Positions 1 to 8,310 of a stretch of DNA of 64,000 nt are shown here, in pieces; position 1 is the stretch's first letter, and each line of letters starts with the position of its first letter. The stretch spans positions 1-64,000 of the forward strand of contig NZ_FNDQ01000007.1 of the NCBI RefSeq assembly GCF_900099675.1, in the 5' to 3' direction. The translations under genes and the position numbers were made by a program. The notes under the pieces were generated by a model. That model saw only the letters and a program-made list of their open reading frames with translations. It did not search any database and had not been told where the DNA came from. This DNA is from Myroides phaeus. GTDB lineage: Bacteria; Bacteroidota; Bacteroidia; Flavobacteriales; Flavobacteriaceae.

Positions 1-201
1 TTAGCTGAAAGAATTAATGGAATATTAAAACAAGAATTTTTACTCTTTAAAACAAATACTAAACAAGAATTAGAACAACTAATAAAACAAAGTATTTATA
101 TTTATAATAACTTTAGACCTCATTTAGGATTAAATATGCTCACTCCAAATTATGTGCATAAAAAAATCCAGAGAGAAAATCCCTCTGGATGTATTGTTTA
201 A
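1..201 (+). CDS. IS3-family transposase, C-terminal fragment (partial at window edge)
   Basis: The open frame enters from the left edge and stops at 199-201, giving 66 codons. It begins LAERINGILKQEF, which resembles the block around the catalytic glutamate (the E of DDE) in IS3-group integrase-core transposases. It continues with an IYIYNNFRPHLGLNMLTP segment, the usual end of these proteins (YN..RPH..L...TP). Start and N-terminal domain lie outside the window, so I cannot say whether the copy is intact. The last codons overlap a hairpin that serves as terminator for the opposing gene at 244-2640. Confidence 0.85.
   Translation, partial: LAERINGILKQEFLLFKTNTKQELEQLIKQSIYIYNNFRPHLGLNMLTPNYVHKKIQRENPSGCIV
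160..190 (-). terminator. terminator of the erythromycin-esterase-like gene
   Basis: On the minus strand an 8-base stem (ATCCAGAG / CTCTGGAT) is followed by a run of T. It lies 54 bases past the stop of the 244-2640 gene and inside the coding sequence of the opposing IS transposase. Confidence 0.6.
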
Positions 202-206
202 AAACT

Positions 207-234
207 TGTCAATCTATTTTAGGACTAGTCAAAA
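207..234. repeat. possible right inverted repeat of the IS3-family element
   Basis: The bases just after the transposase stop, read on the minus strand, begin TGACTAGTCCTAAAATAGA. IS3-family ends usually begin with TG and lie within a few dozen bases of the orfB stop. The left end is outside the window, so the match between the two ends cannot be tested. Confidence 0.35.
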
Positions 235-243
235 TAAATGGTC

Positions 244-2640
244 TTATTCTTTTGTGTATTTATTTTTTAGCACAAAGTCTGGATGTTCTTGAAAGAAGTT
301 GTCCCAGAAAACTTTATCGTAGGTCGCTCTATCAAATCGGGTCAGGTCTTTTACTCTATGCTCATAAGGGATTACATCTATATTCTCATTTGTAAAATCG
401 TATGCATAAGAGTCGGTCAAATAAACATTGCTTCCTTTTTTATTCTCCTTATTAGTATATTCATTGAAGGCACGATTAAAGTAGCTATTAGCATAATATT
501 TATTGTCATCTAACACTTTGGCAAAAGAAGTGATATTCTCCTCTTTAGAGACAAATTGTATGACATCTGCAAACCGAGGATAGCCTTTAAATCTTTTAGC
601 TATTTCAACTTCGTTTAGCGTTATTTCCCAATTCTCGATAACTTTTATAATAGCAAAACTCTCTTTGTCGATGTATAGAACACCTGAATATTTCGTTGGA
701 TAAGTTCTATTGGTGTAATTCCATTTGTTGCGATCTGTTTCAAAAGCAATGATGTATAAATTGTCTTCGTTTGCATCTTTAGATTCCATAAAGTTTAGTT
801 TGAATTTCTTGTATTTTCGCTTGTGTAAGATATTTGCATAGCGAATTGGGTTTTCTCTAAATTGTAATAATTGAGAAACGTATTTTAAGTTTTTATCTTT
901 TTTATTGTTCCAATTAATTTGTTCAAGGCGTTGAGTCGTAATAAAAGAAGATAAATACCCTTGGTCGTAATCTTTGGTGATAAGCTCTAAATCTAAGGTG
1001 TTTTTATCGTTTACATTTTCTATCGTTCTGCTATATCTCATAAAGTTATACGGACTATCAGGGTGGTTTTTACCTTTATTTGCAATTGCCGCTTTGACAA
1101 TCTCCTTGGCACTGAGTTGTTTTTTGATAACAATTTCAGCTAACTCCTCGTAGTTTGGCTCTACCAATTCTGTTTTTTGTAGCTTGTGGAGTGACACAAG
1201 AAGTGGGTTATAGCCCATAGCTTGTACTTCAAAAGTAGCATTAGCTTGAGTACTTGGTACGAACGGTAATTCATAATACCCATTTTCATCGGTTACTCTA
1301 TATAACTCGAGATCCTTCAGAATTATCGTAGCATAAGCAATCGGTTGATTTGTGTATTTGTCAATCAATTGCCCAATGAACTTTTCTGTGGCTATAGTAA
1401 CTTGTTCTATCGTAGTATTTTCAGTTTTTTTTGCTGCGCTTTTTCTTTTGTTAAAGTCTATGTATGGGCTACTTACCTTGTGTATAAATAAGTAACCATC
1501 GTGAAATAAATCAAGCCTTTCTGCAGAGAAATCAACATAATGCAACAATCGAGTCGATTTAGGTTGGTGCATTGCCTCTTGATTAGAGGAGATAAACAGG
1601 TTAGGAGTACCAAGCTGAACTAATTCCCCTTCAAAAGAATTTGCAGCAATAGGTGCTTCATGCCATATTTTTGTAGAAGAGTCAAATATGGAGTCGTTAG
1701 CGTGTAATGTTGCCAAACTATACACCTTGTCTTGTAACGCATCTTGAATGTGTTTACCCATTGATACAAACTCGCGTGCATACACATTACCACTATTAGG
1801 GTTGCTGTACATTACGTGGATGTTATCACCCCAAACCGCAATCTTTTCAGTAGGATGTCTTTTGTTATAGCTCAATAAGTTGTCGGCCATTTGTTTATCT
1901 CTAATATTGAGGTCTTTAGTTGCGAAATCACTTGTTAGTATTGGTTCTTTAGTAGTAATAGCGTCTTCTGCTACCGCTAAAACTCCTTTGGTAAACTGTT
2001 GCCAATGATAAGTCGTATCAGAATCAGGTAGAAGCTCTATTTGTTTGATAATGCGGTTCATTTCTTTCAAAAAAGCAGTTGCTTTAATATCCGAGTTGTC
2101 GTATTTCGCATTTTCAAGTAGTCCTTCTAATACAATGCCTAAGTCGTCTTGGTCCAGTTTAATCGCTATTTTGTGTTGGTCACAAAAGTCAAAGAAGTCC
2201 TCTATAAAATTAGCCGAATTTTGAACCTGAGAGTCGAAACCAATTACCTTTATGTTATTTGTTTCAATATACTGTACAAGTTCTTGAAATGCATCATCTT
2301 GGCTCCAAATACCCCAGATAGCATTGTTAAACACATCAGCATCAAATCCTTGTTGATTCATTTTATAAATGTCATACATCGGAGATTCGATAGCAAAGGT
2401 GTTAAATCCTAACTCTTGGTGTAAATATTGAAATACTCTGATTTTAGCTTCAAAAATAGTAGTATACGCGTGGGTAAGTTCACCTAACATAACCATTTGC
2501 TTGTTTTGCAATTCTTCTTTTAAAAAAGACAAATCAGAAAGGTCTTTAGAATTAGGGGGAAATAAAGGCTTTGTTTGTAGCTCTTGTGCGTTTGCTAAGG
2601 TCAGCATAAAACAAGAGATAAAGGTCATAAGTAATCTCAT
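244..2640 (-). CDS. secreted erythromycin esterase family protein with C-terminal carboxypeptidase-regulatory-like domain
   Basis: 798 residues. A signal peptide ends near LANAQ (about residue 19). Residues about 45-400 have the erythromycin esterase-like fold: GELTHA (about 53-58) and AIESP (about 83-87) are the family's conserved glutamate and histidine blocks, and a VWGDNIHVMY segment follows. Residues about 420-500 (FIGQLIDKYTNQPIAYATI ... DENGYYELPF) form a CarboxypepD_reg-like beta-sandwich, normally seen at the N-terminus of TonB receptors. About 300 further residues are unassigned. The esterase family includes macrolide esterases, but most members have unknown substrates, so resistance should not be inferred. 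It is exported to the periplasm or outside. The gene stands alone, with its terminator inside the IS fragment. Confidence 0.8.
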   Translation of the reverse strand: MRLLMTFISCFMLTLANAQELQTKPLFPPNSKDLSDLSFLKEELQNKQMVMLGELTHAYTTIFEAKIRVFQYLHQELGFNTFAIESPMYDIYKMNQQGFDADVFNNAIWGIWSQDDAFQELVQYIETNNIKVIGFDSQVQNSANFIEDFFDFCDQHKIAIKLDQDDLGIVLEGLLENAKYDNSDIKATAFLKEMNRIIKQIELLPDSDTTYHWQQFTKGVLAVAEDAITTKEPILTSDFATKDLNIRDKQMADNLLSYNKRHPTEKIAVWGDNIHVMYSNPNSGNVYAREFVSMGKHIQDALQDKVYSLATLHANDSIFDSSTKIWHEAPIAANSFEGELVQLGTPNLFISSNQEAMHQPKSTRLLHYVDFSAERLDLFHDGYLFIHKVSSPYIDFNKRKSAAKKTENTTIEQVTIATEKFIGQLIDKYTNQPIAYATIILKDLELYRVTDENGYYELPFVPSTQANATFEVQAMGYNPLLVSLHKLQKTELVEPNYEELAEIVIKKQLSAKEIVKAAIANKGKNHPDSPYNFMRYSRTIENVNDKNTLDLELITKDYDQGYLSSFITTQRLEQINWNNKKDKNLKYVSQLLQFRENPIRYANILHKRKYKKFKLNFMESKDANEDNLYIIAFETDRNKWNYTNRTYPTKYSGVLYIDKESFAIIKVIENWEITLNEVEIAKRFKGYPRFADVIQFVSKEENITSFAKVLDDNKYYANSYFNRAFNEYTNKENKKGSNVYLTDSYAYDFTNENIDVIPYEHRVKDLTRFDRATYDKVFWDNFFQEHPDFVLKNKYTKE

Positions 2641-3017
2641 TATATGTATTTTGTTAGTTGGTAATCATATATATAACAAGTAAAAATATTTTTTATTGCA
2701 TACTTGATTAAATGCAATAGTCGTTTTACAGATAGAAAAGACAATAATTGCAAGGAGACTTTTGTATTATTGTTTAGAACAATCGTTAAGATAAGAGAGG
2801 GGGTAGGCAATATAATTGTTTGCTTTTTAAACTTTATAACTAAGAAAATACAACAAAGAAAATTAGATTTTAAATATAAGTTTTATTTGTTTTAGTTCTA
2901 TTGCTAAAAAGAAAGATGTTTTTGTTTTGTTTCTTTTTAACCTTAAACAACATTTTAATACACTATATTTGTTCAAGCTCATTTGAGTCAATTATAGCCA
3001 AAAAAAGAAATCATCTA
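2641..3017. other. divergent intergenic region between the esterase and MutS-like genes
   Basis: 377 bases, AT-rich, with short frames that show no protein character. The only recognisable signal is a TATATTTG box at 2964-2971 facing the MutS-like gene. Confidence 0.6.
2964..2971 (+). promoter_or_regulatory. -7 box of the MutS-like gene
   Basis: TATATTTG fits the Bacteroidetes -7 consensus TAnnTTTG. It lies 46 bases before the ATG at 3018. A frame opening with TTG at 2901 would put this promoter inside the coding sequence, which argues for the later start. No good -33 TTG is visible at the right distance. Confidence 0.5.
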
Positions 3018-4793
3018 ATGGAGATTTATAGCAAAAGAAAAAAAGTTTTTGAAGAGAAATACAACTCAATTCGAAGTAAGTATAAGATAGTTGGAGCGAT
3101 TAGATTAATTGTTTTTTTAATGATTATTTATTTCTTCTATCTATCAGTTTCTAATGCAGACTATTTTTATCTTTATATAGCAGGGGGTATTGTAGTCTTG
3201 TTTTTAGCACTGCTTAGATTACACGCATCATATTCTTGGCGTATGCGATATATGCAGGCGTTGATGGATATTAATAAAGATGAATTAGCCTTTTTAGATG
3301 AAGATGCGAGACCATTTGAAGGAGGAGATGAGTTTAAAACAACAGACCATCCTTACGCATTTGACTTAGATATTTTTGGAGCAAAATCGCTTTTTCAATA
3401 TTTGAATAGAACAGCCTCTTTTATTGGGAAACAGAAATTAGCAGACTTGCTAAAAGGGCATTTAGACACTAAGACTATTTTATTAAATCAAGAAGCAATC
3501 AAAGAGTTGTCTCAAAAAGTAGAATGGCGTCAGGAGATTAATGCGTATAGTAAAATCTCTAATTTAGATGAAGCTGCTTTCAAGCGATTAAAAGCTTGGA
3601 GTGAGTCAGAGGTAGTTAAGATGAGTAAAATGACTCGTGTGTTGAGTTATGTAGTACCGGCTATTTTACTTGTTTCATCAATCCTATACTTGATTACAGA
3701 TAGTACTGTTTACGGTTATATTGTATCTACTTCCTTTACGTTTAACTTAATCTTTGCAATGTCTAAAATACGCTATATACAAGCAGAGTTAGGCGGAGCT
3801 GATAAGGTACACGAAACGATAGATAGTTACAGTGCCATTATTAAGAGAATTGAAAAAGAGCCTTTCGCAACAGAAAAGATGAAAGGATATATCAAGCAAT
3901 TGAGAAAAGACTCGTTTCAGGCCAGTAAGGAGTTAAAGGTATTATCTCGTTTGTTTGAGCAAATGGAAACAGTAGCCAATTTATTTGTGATGGTTATTTT
4001 TAACGGATTGGGGCAGTTTCACGTTCACGTGTTACACCGTTTTTTGGAGTGGAAACGCGAGAAAGCGCAGTTGGTTCCAATTGCAATTGAGGTAATCGGA
4101 GAAGTAGAAGCTTTAAATTCGCTGGCAAACTTTTCATATAACAACAGAACGTATAGTTTTCCAACCTTAAATGAAGATGGAGAAATGAGTTTTGCAGAAC
4201 TTGGACATCCGCTGTTAAATGAAAAGAAAAGAGTTTGTAACGACATTAGTTTTAGTGACCAACGCTTTGTAATCTTAACGGGGTCTAATATGTCAGGTAA
4301 GAGTACTTTTTTACGTACCGTAGGAGTAAACTTAGTATTGGCAGGAGTAGGAGCTCCAGTTTGTGCTTCACAAGCGTCTTTCTTCCCATTGCCATTATTT
4401 GTTTCTATGCGTTTAACGGACTCGTTAGAAGACAGTGAGTCTTATTTCTATGCAGAGGTGAAGCGATTGAAGATGATTATAGAAAAGGTACAGCAAGAGC
4501 CTTGTTTTGTGTTGTTAGATGAGATTTTAAGAGGAACAAACTCAGATGACAAACAAAGTGGTACAATTGGAGTTATTATGAAGTTAATTCGCGAGAAAAC
4601 GTATGGTGTAATTGCTACACACGATTTAGAGGTTTGTAATACGACAGATGAGTATCCAGAGATATTGATTAATAAGTGTTTTGAAGTAGAGATTAAACAA
4701 GACGATTTGTACTTTGACTACAAAATAAGAGATGGTGTGTGTCAGAATAAGAACGCTACATTCATTATGAAGAAAATGCAGATTATTGATTAA
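3018..4793 (+). CDS. membrane-anchored MutS-family ATPase
   Basis: 591 residues from the ATG at 3018. The frame opens at TTG 2901, but those 39 residues are low-complexity and overlap the promoter. Two hydrophobic segments occur near residues 20-70 and two more near 207-245, so the protein probably sits in the inner membrane. The C-terminal half is a MutS core/ATPase: Walker A GSNMSGKST (about 422-430), Walker B CFVLLDEILRGTN, and a THDLE switch. The DNA-lesion-binding N-terminal domains of true MutS are absent. Related proteins in Bacteroidetes are annotated only as MutS-like or mismatch repair ATPase, with no proven function. Monocistronic, followed by a strong terminator. Confidence 0.8.
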   Translation: MEIYSKRKKVFEEKYNSIRSKYKIVGAIRLIVFLMIIYFFYLSVSNADYFYLYIAGGIVVLFLALLRLHASYSWRMRYMQALMDINKDELAFLDEDARPFEGGDEFKTTDHPYAFDLDIFGAKSLFQYLNRTASFIGKQKLADLLKGHLDTKTILLNQEAIKELSQKVEWRQEINAYSKISNLDEAAFKRLKAWSESEVVKMSKMTRVLSYVVPAILLVSSILYLITDSTVYGYIVSTSFTFNLIFAMSKIRYIQAELGGADKVHETIDSYSAIIKRIEKEPFATEKMKGYIKQLRKDSFQASKELKVLSRLFEQMETVANLFVMVIFNGLGQFHVHVLHRFLEWKREKAQLVPIAIEVIGEVEALNSLANFSYNNRTYSFPTLNEDGEMSFAELGHPLLNEKKRVCNDISFSDQRFVILTGSNMSGKSTFLRTVGVNLVLAGVGAPVCASQASFFPLPLFVSMRLTDSLEDSESYFYAEVKRLKMIIEKVQQEPCFVLLDEILRGTNSDDKQSGTIGVIMKLIREKTYGVIATHDLEVCNTTDEYPEILINKCFEVEIKQDDLYFDYKIRDGVCQNKNATFIMKKMQIID

Positions 4794-4811
4794 CTGCATT
4801 CTTAAAAAACA

Positions 4812-4838
4812 GAACACCCTTTATAGGGTGTTTTTTTA
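4812..4838 (+). terminator. terminator of the MutS-like gene
   Basis: Stem AACACCCT / AGGGTGTT with a 4-base loop and seven T, 19 bases after the stop. Confidence 0.85.
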
Positions 4839-5030
4839 TGTCCTAATGTGTGTGAAAGTACTCTTTTGAAAGTAGAAATAGGTAAGCTGTTTAAAAAATG
4901 AAGCTTGAATTGCTGATATAAGATGCTCAAAAGTATATAAAAGCAGAAAATGTGGGTTGTTTTTAAATAAAGGCGAATTAGCAGGAAGGTAGCAAATACG
5001 GGGCTTTCCAGAGTTTTAAACGGAGGTTAA

Positions 5031-5122
5031 TCGTAAATGAGTCGTAGATAAGTCGTATTTTGTTCGCGAAAAAGGCCTTTAGGTGAGGTATCTACGACTT
5101 ATCTCCGAGTTATCTCCGACTA
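5031..5122. repeat. palindrome built from 11-base CG modules (copy 1)
   Basis: The left arm has TCG at 5031, 5042 and 5053, exactly 11 apart. The right arm has CGA at 5095, 5106 and 5117, also 11 apart. The arms are imperfect reverse complements and enclose a centre of about 35 bases containing the palindromes TTCGCGAA and AAGGCCTTT. A related palindrome lies at 33571-33671. No named element family recognised. Confidence 0.75.
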
Positions 5123-5245
5123 ATGTACATATGAGGTTATGTCAATCCCTTTGTTTATAAGGGATTGCGGAGGTTGGAGTAAAAAAGTGGTACGGAGTTA
5201 ATAGTGCATTTGATAGCAAATGATGTCAAAATAACCACTTGTCGG
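5031..5245 (+). repeat. interspersed composite repeat, copy 1
   Basis: The palindrome is followed by AATCCCTTTGTTTATAAGGG (5143-5162), an AGTGG block, ATAGTGCA, and GATAGCAAATGATGTCAAAA (5212-5231). The same blocks in the same order occur on the opposite strand at about 33440-33671. The shared centre matches over 29 bases without a mismatch by eye. Confidence 0.7.
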
Positions 5246-5281
5246 TTTTTGCTAAAATTAAATTCATTATAAGTAAAAGAA

Positions 5282-5312
5282 AAAGGGCTATCCTCTGGTA
5301 GAATAGCCCTTT
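5282..5312 (-). terminator. terminator of purine nucleoside phosphorylase
   Basis: Stem AAAGGGCTAT / ATAGCCCTTT, followed on the minus strand by a short T-rich stretch. It lies 20 bases past the stop of the gene at 5333-6145. Confidence 0.8.
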
Positions 5313-5332
5313 AACAATATAAAAAAGTACAA

Positions 5333-6145
5333 TTAAATTTGTGCAATTAACTCGTTGATTAATCCACGAGCGATAGGTTCTGCAGCTTGCACAGCTTTAA
5401 GAACTTCTTCGTGATGTGCTTCAACAATTCCTTCTTCGTTACCCATATCAGAGATAACAGAGATACCGAATACTTCCATATCCATATGGCGAGCAACGAT
5501 TACTTCTGGTACAGTAGACATACCAACACAGTCAGCACCTACAACGCGAACCATTCTGTATTCAGCTAATGTTTCAAATGTAGGTCCTTGTAATCCGTAA
5601 TAAACACCTTGTTTGATATCGTATTGTTTATCTTTAGCAATCACTAAAGCTTTGTCGATTAACGTTCTTGTGTAAGCATCGTTCATATTTACGAAACGAG
5701 GCCCGAAACGCTCATCATTTGCTCCACGTAATGGGTGGTCTGGGAAAGCGTTAATATGGTCAGTGATAATCATAATATCTCCAACTTTGAAAGAAGGGTT
5801 AACACCTCCTGAAGCGTTAGAAACGATTAATGTTTCAACTCCCATATATTTCATAACGCGGATAGGGAAAACAGTTTTAGCCATTTCATACCCTTCGTAG
5901 TAATGGAAACGCCCTTGCATAGCCACTACTTTTTTACCTCCAATAGTACCAAAGATTAAAGCTCCTTTATGTCCTTTAACAGTAGACACAGGAAAGTTAG
6001 GAATTTCAGAATATGGAATTTCATATTCAATAGTAATATCTGCTGTTAGATTCCCTAATCCTGAACCTAAAACAATTCCGATTTCTGGTTTAAAATTTGT
6101 TTTTTCAGATAGATACTTAACCGTTTCTTGTACTTGATCCCACAT
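5333..6145 (-). CDS. punA: purine-nucleoside phosphorylase (trimeric class)
   Basis: 270 residues, normal length for the trimeric PNP class, which phosphorolyses inosine and guanosine to free base plus ribose-1-phosphate in purine salvage. Visible blocks: GSGLG near residue 28 (phosphate loop), KGHKG, GRFHYYEG, the SNASGG signature (about 114-119), GPTFET and GMSTVPE. The start overlaps the end of lpxK by 29 bases, so the two are probably co-transcribed and translationally coupled. Gene naming varies between punA and deoD-like; the fold class is clear. Confidence 0.92.
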   Translation of the reverse strand: MWDQVQETVKYLSEKTNFKPEIGIVLGSGLGNLTADITIEYEIPYSEIPNFPVSTVKGHKGALIFGTIGGKKVVAMQGRFHYYEGYEMAKTVFPIRVMKYMGVETLIVSNASGGVNPSFKVGDIMIITDHINAFPDHPLRGANDERFGPRFVNMNDAYTRTLIDKALVIAKDKQYDIKQGVYYGLQGPTFETLAEYRMVRVVGADCVGMSTVPEVIVARHMDMEVFGISVISDMGNEEGIVEAHHEEVLKAVQAAEPIARGLINELIAQI

Positions 6146-7142
6146 AGTTTAAAATTGTTTTGTCAAATTCCTCGTTGTTATTAATAAAGGAAGTTTGAAT
6201 TGGTAAATAATATAATTTCTCAGAAGGGATTACATCTTTTAATCGAACATAGTCCTTTTCTGTTGTAATAATTTTATGCTCTTTTGCAGTATTCAAAATT
6301 AACTCAATATCTGCTTTAGAAAAATGATGATGGTCAGGGTAAGTTAAACAAGTTGTTTGTTCACTTTTTAAGTGGTCAAAGAAACTTTGTGGTTTAGCAA
6401 TACCAGCTACCATTATAAATTCTTCTTTTTTCAAGTCATCAACAGAGATTGTATCTGTCTTTGAATATGCAAGTTTACTGAATTCAATATACGTAAAAAA
6501 AGACAATTGTCCTGATTTTAAATTTAATTCTTTTCTGATGATATTCTGATTATCAATACTTAAATCTTTCGGACACTTAGTTACAATAACTACATTAGCT
6601 CTCTTAGCTCCTTTGCGTGATTCTCTAAGATTACCTGTTGGCAACATATAATCTTTAAAGTATGGTTCGTCATAGGTAGTTAGTAAAATATAAAATCCCC
6701 CTTGAACAGCCAAGTGTTGAAAAGCATCATCAAGTACAATCGCTTGTGTTTGTGGTTTTAGTTTTAGTATATTTTGGATTCCGTTTACCCTTTTTGCATC
6801 TACAGCTACATTGATGCTTTCAAATTTATGGTGGTATTGAAAAGGTTCGTCACCAATTTGTTCCATTGTAGTGTTTTCATCTGCTAAAAAGAAACCTTCA
6901 CTTTTGCGTTTGTATCCTCTACTCAAGGTAGCTACCTTAAAGTCGTTTTGCAATAAGCGAATAATATATTCTACCATTGGAGTTTTTCCTGTACCACCTA
7001 CACTAAGATTTCCGACTACAATAGTGGGAATAGAAAAAGAGGTACGTTTAAATAGCCCAATTGTATAAAACCAATTGCGTATAGATGTGATTATGCCATA
7101 TAAGATGGCAAAGGGAAATAGTAAGTTTCGAAGTAGATTCAT
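6117..7142 (-). CDS. lpxK: tetraacyldisaccharide 4'-kinase
   Basis: 341 residues from the ATG at 7142. An in-frame ATG at 7193 would add 17 residues, but the family usually begins MNLLR.LLFPFA as here. LpxK phosphorylates the lipid A disaccharide at the inner membrane. The N-terminal stretch is the hydrophobic membrane helix. The Walker A-like GNLSVGGTGKTP (about 44-55) is diagnostic, followed by LSRGYKR and DDAFQHL. The 3' end overlaps the PNP gene; lpxK-PNP order is common in flavobacteria. Confidence 0.93.
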   Translation of the reverse strand: MNLLRNLLFPFAILYGIITSIRNWFYTIGLFKRTSFSIPTIVVGNLSVGGTGKTPMVEYIIRLLQNDFKVATLSRGYKRKSEGFFLADENTTMEQIGDEPFQYHHKFESINVAVDAKRVNGIQNILKLKPQTQAIVLDDAFQHLAVQGGFYILLTTYDEPYFKDYMLPTGNLRESRKGAKRANVVIVTKCPKDLSIDNQNIIRKELNLKSGQLSFFTYIEFSKLAYSKTDTISVDDLKKEEFIMVAGIAKPQSFFDHLKSEQTTCLTYPDHHHFSKADIELILNTAKEHKIITTEKDYVRLKDVIPSEKLYYLPIQTSFINNNEEFDKTILNYVGSSTRNG

Positions 7143-7165
7143 AGGTACGAAATTACCAAATTTTT

Positions 7166-7173
7166 TATCTTTG
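7166..7173 (+). promoter_or_regulatory. -7 box of the Nif3-like gene
   Basis: TATCTTTG matches TAnnTTTG and lies 40 bases before the ATG at 7214, in the divergent gap with lpxK. No clear -33 element. Confidence 0.45.
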
Positions 7174-7213
7174 AGAAAATATAATAACTTCAAGGAAAAT
7201 TATACTTAGTAAG

Positions 7214-8308
7214 ATGAAGATAAAAGAGATTATTCCGGTGTTAGAAGAGTTGGCACCGTTGGCCTATGCAGAGGATTTTGACAACGTAGGATTGTTAGTT
7301 GGCGATTATGATAGTGAGGTAACAGGTATATTAGTTTGTCACGATGCCTTAGAAGCTGTGGTTGACGAGGCAATTGAAAACAAGTGTAATATGATTGTTT
7401 GTTTTCATCCGATTCTATTTTCTGGTTTAAAGAAAATAACGGGTAAGAATTATGTAGAGCGTGCAGTGATTAAAGCGATAAAGAACGATATAGCTATTTA
7501 CGCAATTCACACTGCTTTGGATAATCACCAAGAAGGGGTAAACAAGATATTTTGTGATACATTAGGTGTTACAAACTGCAAGATATTGATTCCGAAAAGT
7601 AATTATATTCAAAAGTTAGTTACTTATGCACCTCTTAATAAATTAGAAGAAATTAGAACAGCCTTGTTTGATGCAGGGGCAGGGGCACTTGGTAATTATG
7701 ACAATTGCAGTTTTGTTTCTACAGGAGAGGGGAGTTTTAAAGGAAACGAAAAGAGTAATCCTACTATTGGAGAAAAGCACGTATTGGAGAAAGTACAGGA
7801 AAATAAGATTGAAGTTACATTTGAAAGACACTTACAAGGAAAGATTTTAAACGCTTTGTTTAATGCACACGATTATGAAGAGGTGGCTTATGAGATTTAC
7901 AATCTTGAGAATAAGTTGCAGAACGTGGGAATGGGGATGATAGGAGAGTTAGAAGAGGCGATGGATGAAATAGCGTTCTTGAAAATGGTGAAAGAAAAAA
8001 CAGGAACAGGGGGAATTCGCCACAGTGCATTACTTGGTAAGAAGATTAAGCGAGTTGCTGTTTTAGGAGGTTCAGGAAGTTTTGCTATAAAAGCAGCATT
8101 AAGCCAAAAAGCAGATGCATTTATTACGGCAGATTTAAAATATCATCAGTTTTATGAGGCTGAAAATCAAATGGTTTTAGCCGATATAGGCCACTTTGAA
8201 AGTGAAAGGTATATAAAAAATTATATAGTTAGACAACTTTCGGAAAAATTGACTACTTTTGCAGTTATTTTATCAACAGTAAATACGAATCCAGTTAACT
8301 ACTTATAA
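7214..8308 (+). CDS. Nif3-like dinuclear metal centre protein
   Basis: 364 residues, the long form of the Nif3/YbgI family with a PII-like insert between the two halves of the metal-binding fold. Metal-site blocks are visible: CFHPILFSG (about residue 64), AIHTALDN (about 96-103) and the C-terminal ADIGHFESER. Biochemical role unsettled; often labelled GTP cyclohydrolase 1 type 2 homolog without proof. The DUF164 gene starts 2 bases after its stop, a pairing common in Bacteroidetes and suggesting joint expression. Confidence 0.9.
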   Translation: MKIKEIIPVLEELAPLAYAEDFDNVGLLVGDYDSEVTGILVCHDALEAVVDEAIENKCNMIVCFHPILFSGLKKITGKNYVERAVIKAIKNDIAIYAIHTALDNHQEGVNKIFCDTLGVTNCKILIPKSNYIQKLVTYAPLNKLEEIRTALFDAGAGALGNYDNCSFVSTGEGSFKGNEKSNPTIGEKHVLEKVQENKIEVTFERHLQGKILNALFNAHDYEEVAYEIYNLENKLQNVGMGMIGELEEAMDEIAFLKMVKEKTGTGGIRHSALLGKKIKRVAVLGGSGSFAIKAALSQKADAFITADLKYHQFYEAENQMVLADIGHFESERYIKNYIVRQLSEKLTTFAVILSTVNTNPVNYL

Positions 8309-8310
8309 AG

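Larger units (their letters stand above)
4839..5281. other. gene-free region holding a large palindromic repeat
   Basis: 443 bases between the MutS-like terminator and the PNP terminator, with no credible reading frame. Its right half holds the palindrome and tail repeat listed separately. A motif around 4998-5017 (GGGGCTTTCCAGAGTTTT) has a near copy at 33154-33172. Confidence 0.7.

Noticed and set aside
244-2640. Macrolide resistance gene
   Set aside because: Similarity is only to the broad erythromycin esterase superfamily, and the domain layout differs from Ere enzymes.
2901-3017. 39-residue N-terminal extension of the MutS-like protein from a TTG codon
   Set aside because: The stretch is low-complexity and contains the TATATTTG promoter box, and the ATG at 3018 fits the family length.
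5031-5122. Ordinary intrinsic terminator
   Set aside because: The arms are over 30 bases long with modular structure and no adjacent T run, and the neighbouring genes already have their own terminators.
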